Source: JBLKSS01 sp047607725 (GTDB lineage: Bacteria; Pseudomonadota; Gammaproteobacteria; Enterobacterales; Enterobacteriaceae). Taken from it: a stretch of DNA of 22,819 bases. The DNA is taken from NCBI RefSeq assembly GCF_047607725.1, contig NZ_JBLKSS010000131.1:1-22819 (forward strand), in the 5' to 3' direction. The notes under the pieces were generated by a model. That model ran no database searches. It had not been told where the DNA came from and saw nothing but the letters and a program-made list of their open reading frames with translations. Positions within the stretch are counted from its first letter, which is position 1, and every line of letters starts with the position of its first letter. Shown in pieces: positions 7,024 through 14,084 of this stretch. A program made the position numbers and the translations under genes.

Positions 7024-7626
7024 TTACAGTCTGGTTAAGTTCTCAGACAGATATTTGGTGACACCTTCCGGTGAAGCGCCCATCCCTTCCTGCCCTTTTT
7101 CCCACTGTGCCGGGCAGACTTCGCCGTGTTCTTCATGGAATTGCAGGGCGTCGACCATCCGCATCATTTCGTCGATATTGCGGCCCAGCGGCAGGTCGTT
7201 AACGACCTGATGGCGAACAATCCCGTCTTTGTCGATAAGGAACGAACCGCGCAGCGCGACGCCGGCGTCAGGATGTTCGATGCCATAGGCTTTGATTATT
7301 TCGCGTTTGATGTCCGCTACCATCGGGTACTTGACCGGCCCGATACCGCCTTTGTCGGTGGGGACCTGCCGCCAGGCATTGTGTACAAACTCTGAGTCAA
7401 AAGAGACGCCGATGATTTCCACGCCGCGCTTCTGGAATTCTGCGTAACGTTTGTCGAAAGCAATCAGTTCGGACGGACAGACGAAAGTGAAGTCCATCGG
7501 CCAGAAGAAGATGACCGCCGGTTTACCCTGGATGTGGGATTTAAGATTGAAATTGTCAACGATTTCACCCGGACCGAGCACGGCGGCGACGGTAAAATCG
7601 GGGGCTTGACGAGTGACCAGGACCAT
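7024..7626 (-). CDS. AhpC/TSA-family typical 2-Cys peroxiredoxin (peroxiredoxin C)
   Basis: This 200-residue cytoplasmic enzyme reduces hydrogen peroxide and organic peroxides. The peroxidatic cysteine is Cys50 in PMDFTFVCPSE, with Thr47 and Arg126 (ALRGSF) completing the active site. The resolving cysteine is Cys171 in GEVCPAQW. The GGIG motif at residues 93-96 and an aromatic-hydrophobic pair near the C terminus (Tyr192-Leu193) are hallmarks of peroxide-sensitive typical 2-Cys enzymes. Leu replaces the usual Phe of the YF motif. It resembles the enzyme called TsaA or AhpC in Yersinia rather than the E. coli AhpC partner of AhpF, and no ahpF is present here. The start ATG follows a ribosome site (complement of CTCCTGTAA, reading TTACAGGAG). 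An OxyR-type site and promoter lie upstream, so induction by peroxide is likely. Confidence 0.93.
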   Translation of the reverse strand: MVLVTRQAPDFTVAAVLGPGEIVDNFNLKSHIQGKPAVIFFWPMDFTFVCPSELIAFDKRYAEFQKRGVEIIGVSFDSEFVHNAWRQVPTDKGGIGPVKYPMVADIKREIIKAYGIEHPDAGVALRGSFLIDKDGIVRHQVVNDLPLGRNIDEMMRMVDALQFHEEHGEVCPAQWEKGQEGMGASPEGVTKYLSENLTRL

Positions 7627-7678
7627 ATTTACTCCTGTAAAATAGCGTTTGCGGATTGATAGGATTTGAGCCGGCTCT

Positions 7679-7707
7679 AGTATAAGGCCGTGTCGGGGGG
7701 GAATAAA
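7679..7707 (-). promoter_or_regulatory. Probable sigma-70 promoter of the peroxiredoxin gene
   Basis: On the minus strand, TATACT (complement of 7679-7684) lies 17 bases downstream of TTTATT (complement of 7702-7707). The weak -35 is usual for activator-dependent promoters. An alternative -35, TTGACT (complement of 7707-7712), would give an overlong spacer of 22. The predicted transcript would begin near 7672, about 45 bases before the start codon. Confidence 0.55.
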
Positions 7708-7729
7708 GTCAACCGTACCGATTGGTTAA

Positions 7730-7766
7730 ATAGGTTATGCCTATCGAAGCGATAGGTGAACCTTGT
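7730..7766. promoter_or_regulatory. OxyR binding site
   Basis: The segment reads ATAG-N7-CTAT-N7-ATAG-N7-TTGT. Three of the four tetramers of the OxyR consensus (ATAG-N7-CTAT-N7-ATAG-N7-CTAT) are perfect, and spacing is exact throughout. The fourth tetramer matches at two of four bases. It lies 23 bases upstream of the -35 of the peroxiredoxin promoter, in activator position. Confidence 0.75.
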
Positions 7767-8437
7767 CATCATGGTTTTGCTCTCCTTTTCAGCCGCTGAG
7801 CAGACGCGTTCAGCGTTTGCCTGCGCGGCCGGTACCCTCATTGTCGGTCGGTGGGCAAGGAGGGGGAGGAAAAAGGGCACAAACGGGTCACGTTGTCATG
7901 GGGGGCTGGGTTGCCGGACGGCGGCATCTGAGTGGCCGGGATTGAACGGTGACGGTTTCTCTTACGGATGCACGGTGAGTCGCCTTGCTATGGCTCGGCA
8001 CGTGTGCGCGTGGGGCCATGTTTCGTGCCATCAACCTGCCCTTCATTGGCGTAAGATCTCCGCTCACGATGAAAAAAAAGCCGCCGTTACTAAGATTATT
8101 GGCGTGAAATGACGGCTGGTCAAAAAATGCGGCATTTCGCATTTCCCGCCTGTTCATTGAAGGGGAAACGATAAAACTAACGCAGGCTGTGCCTCCCGCC
8201 GCCGCGATAACATTTACGTTGCGCGGTGAATGATGCCGCAACGGGATGCCGCCAAGAGCGCGGATAACGGCATGGCAGAAGGGAGGCCCATAGTGCGCGC
8301 AATTTTAGCGGTTGTCGCGGCGTCTGCGTTCGGCAATACTCTCTTTGCGTGGGGAAGTCGATAGAGGAATATATTACGTGTCGCGTTAATTTCAGACCAG
8401 CGCGCTTGATGGAATGAAAAAAAGGAAATAAAAGTCA
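7767..8437. other. Gene-free spacer between the peroxiredoxin and LD-carboxypeptidase genes
   Basis: I recognise no gene in these 670 bases. On the minus strand GCCGTCA and TAACGGC could pair around a long loop and run into eight T residues (complement of 8072-8118), a possible terminator for a lost minus-strand gene. Two tiny plus-strand frames begin like signal peptides: MKKKPPLLRLLA (8069 onward) and MRAILAVVAASAFGNTLFAWGSR cut by TAG at 8362 (residues shown in part below in the findings). Neither continues, so the region is probably decayed former genes. Confidence 0.45.
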
Positions 8438-9429
8438 ATGGGAATGACAAAGGGAATAATCATGGCGGTATGCTGTTTATATTTATCATTTCATGCGGGA
8501 ACAATTATGGCAAAAACGGTGCATCTTATTTTCAGCTCATCTGAATATGACTAGCACAACATCCCGGATATTGTTACGGCGTTGAAGCGGCAAGGTTTTC
8601 AGGTCAATAGACAGTACCTTGATCAACAGGTTTCCGACTTCGGCTATGTCAATACCGATCGGGCGCGGGCGGAAAATTTGGTCAAGGCATTGACCGATGA
8701 TGACGTCGAGTATTTGTGGTTTGTTCGCGGCGGGTCGGGGGCATTTAACCTGCTGCCGCATCTGTTTGCGAATTTGACGACTATTCACGGCGCACGGGAA
8801 AAAATCCTCCTTGGCTTTAGCGATGTCACGGCCATTCATGATTTTATCAATAAACATGTCGGATGGCGCAGCGTCTATGGCATCGTGGCGGCCAACAATA
8901 AAGATGTTTATCAACGCCAGGGGGACAAGGGGATAAATATGAATACGGGTTGCGCCAAACCTTCGACGCGATAACCCATGGGGTTAATTATCCCGGCATC
9001 CTGCCGCTGAATACGCCGGCGAAGGCCGGCGTCTCAGGCGTATTGATGGGCGGTAATCTGACGTTGCTACAATCGCTATTTTCCACCCGCTATGAAAAGT
9101 ACCTGCGCGATGAAATACTCTTGCTGGAGGATACCGGCGTCACCTATAAACAACTCAACCGGGCACTACATCAACTGCGATATAAGAAGGATTTCACCCC
9201 CAACGCGATTATCTTCGGCCAATTTTTTTCCCTTTCGGCCAGCGATGAAGAGAGATTAATCTATAAAAGCGTGATCCGTGATTTTGCCGATGTGACGTCG
9301 ATTCCGGTGTATTATTACCCTTATTTCGGTCATGGGGCCACGAATAATCCGATGTTGATTAAGCATCAGGCGGCTATCCGTCCTGAGCCGAAAAGAGGGC
9401 CGCAGCGAAATTCGCGTGCGGTAGAATAA
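8438..9429 (+). pseudogene. Broken LD-carboxypeptidase (peptidase S66, LdcA/MccF family)
   Basis: S66 enzymes remove the terminal D-alanine from murein tetrapeptides during cell wall recycling, or inactivate microcin C-like compounds. Two lesions break this gene. An amber TAG at 8552-8554 follows SSSEYD, and one G is missing from a G run near 8930-8935. The G loss moves the frame from QRQGDKG to DKYEYGLRQTFDAI. The catalytic triad is still encoded: Ser in LLGFSDVT (codon 8819-8821), Glu in LLLEDTG, and His in YFGHGATNNP. The RGG motif is also present (FVRGGSG). The start at 8438 has the ribosome site AAGGAAA, and its first 24 residues are hydrophobic like a signal peptide. A start at ATG 8507 would give a cytoplasmic form. 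Product length would be about 330 or 307 residues. The neighbour at 9495 is an amidase acting on the same substrate class. Confidence 0.87.
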
Positions 9430-9473
9430 GATGCAGCTATAAGCGACAACGTCCTCCACTGGCAGCGCCATGG

Positions 9474-9500
9474 CGAAAGAAAGTGAGCCTGCACTCACTT
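9474..9500 (-). terminator. Probable terminator of the amidase gene
   Basis: AAGTGAG (9481-9487) pairs with CTCACTT (9494-9500) around CCTGCA. On the minus strand the stem runs into a T-rich tract (TTTCTTTC, from the complement of 9474-9482). The stem overlaps the stop codon of the amidase gene. Confidence 0.55.
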
Positions 9501-10268
9501 GCTGAAATATTTATCCACCAAGGCGTAGAGAATCGCCGCGGTTTCATTATCCACCGCGCCCTGCCAATCAGCGGGGCGAAAATGCAATTGAAAAGCCTGG
9601 ATAAGGTTTTTATAGCCGCCGGCGCCTGCCGCTCCCGTGACATTATAGCCATAGGTCTTAAGTTTGGCTCTTATCGCCGCCTGGTCAGGCGTCCCTTGCT
9701 CAGCAAAGTCGTCAATATACTGCTGTTTGGTCGCCTCATCATACCAGGCGCCTATGCCCGCCTCGTACAACTTTTTCCAGGGAAACGCCGCGCCGGGATC
9801 GAATTTTCGCCCGGGCGCAATATCACTATGGCCGACGACCTGGGTGGGAGTAATATCCGGATAGCGCTGCAGGACAGCCTGCGCTAATTGAATGATGGCC
9901 TCGATTTGCACCGGATGATAGGGTGGGAAGGTCCATTTTCCCGCCTTAACCGACGCCAGGTTCACATTTTCTATCCCGATAGAGGTATCGTTAAGATTGT
10001 TGCGCCCGGCCCAGGCGCTAAGGCCGGCGTGCCAGGCGCGATCCTTCTCGTCCACCAGGTTGAAAATACGCATATCGTCGAACCCGGCGTCGATATAGCT
10101 TTGATCGTCGGGATCGGGCACTAGATAATGCGCGCTGAGGGTCGCGTCGCCGCTCAGTGCGTTGACCGAGTCGGCGAAATTGAGAGCGGTGTAATGCATA
10201 ATCAGAAAGCGCACTCGTTGGTTGAATCCTTTTACCGAACGGTAACTTGTGGCATCGATGGGGTACAT
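9495..10268 (-). CDS. AmiD-like N-acetylmuramoyl-L-alanine amidase without lipoprotein signal
   Basis: This 257-residue zinc amidase (Amidase_2, PGRP-like fold) cleaves the bond between N-acetylmuramic acid and L-alanine in peptidoglycan or its anhydro-muropeptides. Zinc ligands are His25 (FLIMHYT), His147 (VVGHSDIAP) and Asp157 (KFDPG). The acidic residue in SIGIEN (Glu100) is also present. A peptidoglycan-binding-like domain fills the last 70 residues (AAIRAKLKTYGYNV to FQLHFRP). It aligns along its length with E. coli AmiD (276 residues) but lacks that protein's lipobox and signal peptide, so it is predicted to be cytoplasmic or non-classically located. Start ATG 10268 is chosen because GGAAGGAG lies 8 bases before it; the in-frame TTG at 10274 is too close to that site. 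Its partner-type gene, the S66 carboxypeptidase, is broken next door. Confidence 0.88.
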   Translation of the reverse strand: MYPIDATSYRSVKGFNQRVRFLIMHYTALNFADSVNALSGDATLSAHYLVPDPDDQSYIDAGFDDMRIFNLVDEKDRAWHAGLSAWAGRNNLNDTSIGIENVNLASVKAGKWTFPPYHPVQIEAIIQLAQAVLQRYPDITPTQVVGHSDIAPGRKFDPGAAFPWKKLYEAGIGAWYDEATKQQYIDDFAEQGTPDQAAIRAKLKTYGYNVTGAAGAGGYKNLIQAFQLHFRPADWQGAVDNETAAILYALVDKYFSK

Positions 10269-10618
10269 GGCCAAGACTCCTTCCTGTGAGATGATTGCCT
10301 AGCGCTATTCATAACACCCCCTGTCACCGCCGGCAATGACGGGCCATTGCTGGGACATTGCGTACGGGTCGCCAAAGGGATCTGTCGCGCACGGGCCCCC
10401 TGTATTCCGGGAAGGTAATTCTCGATGGGGGCGAACCGGCCCCGCGGCCAATAGTTGGACAAATAAACGGACGGACAGGCCACCCGGCCGTGCGGCGGAT
10501 AGATGGACAAGTCAACAGACTGAGGGGACGCAGGCCACGTAGCGGATAGGTGGACACGTCACTAGACGACAAAGCGATAAGCGGACCGGTGAGCGGGCAA
10601 GCAGGCTAGCGGGCGCGC
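10269..10618. other. Gene-free spacer with degenerate tandem repeats
   Basis: No gene is recognisable in these 350 bases. Apart from the amidase ribosome site at the left edge, the main content is the tandem repeat described separately. Open frames through the region on both strands are low in complexity and carry no known motif. Confidence 0.5.
10446..10590. repeat. Three degenerate tandem repeats of about 47 bp
   Basis: Units begin with ATAGTTGGACAAATAAAC (10451), ATAGATGGACAAGTCAAC (10499) and ATAGGTGGACACGTCACT (10546). The spacing is 48 then 47 bases. The first two units end with a shared CAGGCCAC. A less similar continuation (CGATAAGCGGACC) may be a fourth, shorter unit. No dyad symmetry like a REP element and no CRISPR-like exact repeat is seen. 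Confidence 0.6.
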
Positions 10619-11207
10619 TCAGTGACCCAGCGCGCCTTGGCGCGCCGCATGCATCATCGCCGGATAAAGTTGCCAAAACGCCGCTTCCAGCCGGTCATAG
10701 TGGGTCTGGATCCCCGGATAAATCTCGCCCAGCGCCGACAGCCGCGGGCGGCGCTGGGCTATACCGGTTAGCACCTGGGCCAGAAAAGGCCTATCGGCAT
10801 AGCGCAGCAGCCAGCGTTCCCGCCACAGATAGCGGTTAAGGGATTGAAACCCCGCCGGCGTATCCGGCAGCGCGGGCGCGATTTCCCGCTGCGCCCGTAA
10901 GACGAATTCCGCCAGCGGCAACTGTGGCTCGACCCGCAGCCAGTGACGCGACAGAAAATGATCCCCAGACACATCCAGCGCGATAGGTGCCACCCGCCGC
11001 GTCTCCGGCGAAAACAGCGTGCACACCTGCTTTATCGCTTCGTGATTATCGGTAAGGCTATCAATACGGCGATGCATACGAATGCCCGCCACAATCGCGG
11101 GTGATATAGAGACCCTCGGGATCGCCGCGGACAAAATCCGCCATCAGATTTCCGAGCAGGGAGCTTTGCGCCAGGGTGGCAAGATGCAGATGAGCAAGAA
11201 AATTCAT
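10619..11207 (-). pseudogene. acpH: Frameshifted AcpH, acyl carrier protein phosphodiesterase
   Basis: AcpH (formerly YajB) removes the 4'-phosphopantetheine arm from acyl carrier protein. The start MNFLAHLHLA (ATG at 11205-11207 on the minus strand) and the C-terminal part (SPAIVAGIRMHRRID onward) are in different frames. One extra base in the TATATC run near 11103-11109 explains it: removing it restores DPEGLYSPAIVAGIRMH, matching the E. coli pattern NPEESFPPDVVAGIHMH. The repaired product would be 195 residues against 193 in E. coli. No other lesion is visible and motifs such as DHFLSRHW are kept, so the break is recent or, less likely, a sequencing error. It lies divergently beside queA, as in E. 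coli. The gene is dispensable in E. coli. Confidence 0.85.
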
Positions 11208-11249
11208 TCCATCAGTATGCGGCAAAAGCGGGGCGACATAGCTTAATTT

Positions 11250-11278
11250 TTGCAGGGCGGAACGCATAGCCCTAGACT
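11250..11278 (+). promoter_or_regulatory. Probable sigma-70 promoter of queA
   Basis: TTGCAG (11250-11255) and TAGACT (11273-11278) are separated by 17 bases. Transcription would start near 11285, about 27 bases before the queA start codon. Confidence 0.6.
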
Positions 11279-11311
11279 AAGCCGCCTGTTTTTATGCTGA
11301 AGTGATTTGTC

Positions 11312-12385
11312 ATGCGCGTTGCCGACTTCTCTTTTGAATTGCCCGATAATCTGATTGCCCGATATCCGCAGGCGGAACGCAGCGCCTGCCGTCTGCTGTC
11401 GCTGGACGGCCAGACGGGCGCGCTGGTGCATCAGGTCTTTACCGATTTACTGGACAAATTGGCGCCCGGCGACTTGCTGGTATTCAACAATACCCGGGTG
11501 ATCCCCGCCCGTTTATTCGGCAGCAAAGTCAGCGGCGGTAAAATCGAAGTCCTGGTAGAAAGAGTTCTCGATGATAAGCGGGTACTTGCCCACGTGCGCG
11601 CGTCCAAGGCACCGAAAGCAGGCGCCGCGTTGTTATTGGGTGATGATGACAGCATCGCCGCCACCATGGTGGCACGCCACGATTCACTTTTTGAACTGCG
11701 TTTCGACGATCCCCGCTATGTGCTGACGCTGCTCAATGATGCAGGCCATATGCCTTTGCCGTCCTATATCGATAGGCCCGACGATGCCGCGGATCGTGAG
11801 CTCTATCAGACGGTTTACGGTGAACGGCCCGGCGCGGTGGCGGCGCCCACCGCCGGCCTGCATTTCGATGAGCCGCTGCTGGCGGCGCTGCGTGCCAAAG
11901 GCGTTGCAATGGCGTTTGTCACCTTGCATGTGGGCGCTGGAACCTTCCAGCCGGTGCGGGTGGATCGGATCGAACAGCATCAGATGCACTCGGAGTATGC
12001 TGAAGTGCCGCAAGAGGTGGTCGATGCGGTTCTGGCGTGCAAGGCGCGCGGCAACCGGGTCGTGGCCGTCGGTACCACCTCCGTGCGCTCGCTTGAGAGC
12101 GCGGCCGCGGCGGCGGGAGATAATACCCTGGCGCCGTTTTTTGGCGACACGCGCATCTTTATTTATCCCGGTTATCAATTTCGCGTTATTGATGCGCTTA
12201 TCACTAATTTTCATCTGCCGGAGTCCACCCTCATAATGCTGGTATCGGCGTTTGCCGGCTATCGCCATACGCTGGCGGCCTACCGGGAAGCGGTGGCGCA
12301 GGCGTACCGTTTTTTCAGCTATGGGGACACCATGTTCATCACCCGGAATCCCGCCGCTGCCCAAGAGCGGGTGGGTGAGCAGTAA
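11312..12385 (+). CDS. queA: S-adenosylmethionine:tRNA ribosyltransferase-isomerase QueA
   Basis: QueA transfers and isomerises the ribosyl part of S-adenosylmethionine onto 7-aminomethyl-7-deazaguanine in tRNA, giving epoxyqueuosine at the wobble position. The product has 357 residues (356 in E. coli) and is colinear with the E. coli protein from MRVADFSFELP to the end. Recognisable family blocks include LLVFNNTRVIPARLFG near residues 55-70, GAVAAPTAGLHFDEPLL near 175-191, FVTLHVGAGTFQPVR near 205-219 and TNFHLPESTLIMLVSAF near 298-314. The ribosome site is weak (AAGTGA). A sigma-70 promoter lies just upstream. It precedes tgt, the enzyme for the earlier step of the same pathway, but the 190-base gap holds a separate tgt promoter. 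No lesion is visible. Confidence 0.97.
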   Translation: MRVADFSFELPDNLIARYPQAERSACRLLSLDGQTGALVHQVFTDLLDKLAPGDLLVFNNTRVIPARLFGSKVSGGKIEVLVERVLDDKRVLAHVRASKAPKAGAALLLGDDDSIAATMVARHDSLFELRFDDPRYVLTLLNDAGHMPLPSYIDRPDDAADRELYQTVYGERPGAVAAPTAGLHFDEPLLAALRAKGVAMAFVTLHVGAGTFQPVRVDRIEQHQMHSEYAEVPQEVVDAVLACKARGNRVVAVGTTSVRSLESAAAAAGDNTLAPFFGDTRIFIYPGYQFRVIDALITNFHLPESTLIMLVSAFAGYRHTLAAYREAVAQAYRFFSYGDTMFITRNPAAAQERVGEQ

Positions 12386-12495
12386 TCGGGCGGCCTAATC
12401 GCCAATAGCGGGCCTGGATCCGTGCTTTGCGCGAACCGTCGGCGGCAGAAAGCCGGTATAAACAACGCCGGCGACAACACATTCCGCGGACCGGC

Positions 12496-12525
12496 TTGTA
12501 CAGCAGCTGACGGGGTTGCTAGAAT
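12496..12525 (+). promoter_or_regulatory. Probable sigma-70 promoter of the tgt-yajC-secD-secF operon
   Basis: TTGTAC (12496-12501) and TAGAAT (12520-12525) are separated by 18 bases. The predicted start near 12532 gives a leader of about 44 bases before the tgt GTG codon. Confidence 0.6.
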
Positions 12526-12575
12526 GCGCTCCTTTTCATCAAACATCGAACTGTTTCTCTGGTGTTGGGGGATGT

Positions 12576-13724
12576 GTGGAATATCAATTATTGAAAACCG
12601 ATGGCCAGGCCCGCCGCGGACGGCTGGTATTTGATCGGGGTGTTGTGGAAACGCCGGCGTTTATGCCGGTCGGGACTTATGGCACCGTGAAGGGCATGAC
12701 GCCCGAAGAAGTGAAAGAAACCGGCGCGCAGATTCTGCTGGGCAATACCTTTCACCTTTGGCGGCGCCCGGGTCAGGCGGTCATGAAGCTGCACGGTGAT
12801 TTGCACGATTTTATGCAGTGGCACGGTCCAATACTGACCGATTCCGGCGGGTTCCAGGTATTCAGTCTGGGCGACATTCGCAAAATCACCGAAGAAGGCG
12901 TGCATTTCCGCAATCCCATCAACGGCGACGCGATTTTCCTTAGCCCGGAGAAATCGATGGAAATCCAGTACGATCTGGGTTCCGATATTGTCATGATTTT
13001 TGACGAATGCACGCCTTATCCTTCCGATTGGGATTACGCCAAGCGCTCGATGGAAATGTCGTTACGCTGGGCGGCCCGCAGTCGCCAGCGTTTTGATGAA
13101 CTTGAAAATCCCAACGCGCTTTTCGGCATTATACAGGGCGGAGTTTACGAAGATTTACGAGATGTATCGGTAAAAAGATTGGTAGAGATCGGTTTTGATG
13201 GTTACGCTGTGGGCGGCCTGGCGGTAGGGGAACCGAAAGCCGATATGCACCGTATTTTGGCGCACCTATGCCCGCAGATCCCGGCGGATAAACCGCGCTA
13301 TTTGATGGGCGTCGGCAAACCTGAAGATTTGGTGGAGGGCGTTCGCCGCGGTATCGATATGTTCGACTGCGTCATGCCGACCCGCAATGCCCGTAATGGT
13401 CATCTGTTTGTTACCGATGGCGTGGTGAAAATACGCAACGCCCGTTATAAAGACGATGTCGCGCCGCTGGATGCGGAATGTGATTGTTACACCTGTCGCA
13501 ATTATAGCAGCGCCTACTTGCATCATCTTGACCGTTGCAACGAAATATTGGGTGTCCGTCTAAATACTATCCATAACCTACGTTATTACCAGCGTTTGAT
13601 GGCGGGTTTACGCCAGGCTATCGATGAGGGTAAATTAGAGCACTTTGTAGGTGGGTTCTATCGCCGGACAGGTAAGCCGGTGCCACCTTTAGTCGTCGAG
13701 TTAAATAACAATGAGGGAATTTAA
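12576..13724 (+). CDS. tgt: tRNA-guanine transglycosylase Tgt
   Basis: Tgt exchanges the wobble guanine of tRNA Asp, Asn, His and Tyr for the queuine precursor preQ1. The GTG start at 12576 is chosen because it puts the sequence in register with E. coli Tgt (375 residues). With it the first catalytic aspartate is residue 89 (ILTDSGGFQVF), the same number as in E. coli. An in-frame ATG at 12516 would add 20 unrelated residues and sits ahead of the likely transcript start. The second catalytic aspartate is in MFDCVMPTRNARNG. The zinc site is CDCYTC with the His of YLHHLDRCN. The product is 382 residues, with a C-terminal tail (VVELNNNEGI) longer than that of E. coli. A G-rich ribosome site lies just before the start. 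The stop codon directly abuts the yajC start. Confidence 0.95.
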   Translation: MEYQLLKTDGQARRGRLVFDRGVVETPAFMPVGTYGTVKGMTPEEVKETGAQILLGNTFHLWRRPGQAVMKLHGDLHDFMQWHGPILTDSGGFQVFSLGDIRKITEEGVHFRNPINGDAIFLSPEKSMEIQYDLGSDIVMIFDECTPYPSDWDYAKRSMEMSLRWAARSRQRFDELENPNALFGIIQGGVYEDLRDVSVKRLVEIGFDGYAVGGLAVGEPKADMHRILAHLCPQIPADKPRYLMGVGKPEDLVEGVRRGIDMFDCVMPTRNARNGHLFVTDGVVKIRNARYKDDVAPLDAECDCYTCRNYSSAYLHHLDRCNEILGVRLNTIHNLRYYQRLMAGLRQAIDEGKLEHFVGGFYRRTGKPVPPLVVELNNNEGI

Positions 13725-14057
13725 ATGAGCTTTTTCGTTTCTGACGCCGTTGCCGCCCCCGGTGCTCCGTCCCAGTCAAGTCCTTACTCTCTGGTGGTGA
13801 TGCTGGTTGTTTTTGGTCTGATCTTTTATTTCATGATCCTGCGCCCACAGCAAAAGCACGCCAAGACGCATAAAGAGTTGATGAATTCCATTTCCAAAGG
13901 AGATGAAGTTCTGACGACCGGCGGTCTGGTGGGGCGCGTGGTTAAAGTCGCGGAGACCGGCTATATTTCCATCGCGCTCAACGATACCAATGAAGTGGTC
14001 ATCAAGCGTGATTTTGTGGCCGCCGTTTTGCCGAAAGGTACGATGAAAGCGCTGTAA
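13725..14057 (+). CDS. yajC: Sec translocon accessory subunit YajC
   Basis: YajC is a small single-span inner-membrane protein that forms a complex with SecD and SecF next to the SecYEG channel. The 110 residues equal the E. coli length. The membrane helix is about residues 19-41 (YSLVVMLVVFGLIFYFMILRP), followed by a cytoplasmic domain with ISKGDEVLTTGGLVGRVVKV. Its ribosome site (GAGGGA) lies inside the end of tgt, and the start codon touches the tgt stop, so translation is probably coupled. secD follows after 27 bases. Confidence 0.96.
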   Translation: MSFFVSDAVAAPGAPSQSSPYSLVVMLVVFGLIFYFMILRPQQKHAKTHKELMNSISKGDEVLTTGGLVGRVVKVAETGYISIALNDTNEVVIKRDFVAAVLPKGTMKAL

Positions 14058-14084
14058 TAAACGATTTTCCCGAAGGGAACTGCT

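Noticed and set aside
7756..8112. Plus-strand open frame of 118 codons after the peroxiredoxin promoter
   Set aside because: It starts inside the OxyR site, has no ribosome site, an unusual composition and no recognisable motif.
8125..8144. Hairpin AAATGCG/CGCATTT as a terminator
   Set aside because: The stem is AT-rich and short, no gene ends nearby on the plus strand and no T run follows.
10446..10590. CRISPR array
   Set aside because: The repeats are only three, diverged, and the whole unit is repeated, with no unique spacers and no cas genes.
12516..12575. Longer start for tgt at ATG 12516
   Set aside because: It lies upstream of the likely transcript start and inside the promoter -10 area, and the added residues are not conserved; GTG 12576 puts Asp89 in the E. 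coli register.
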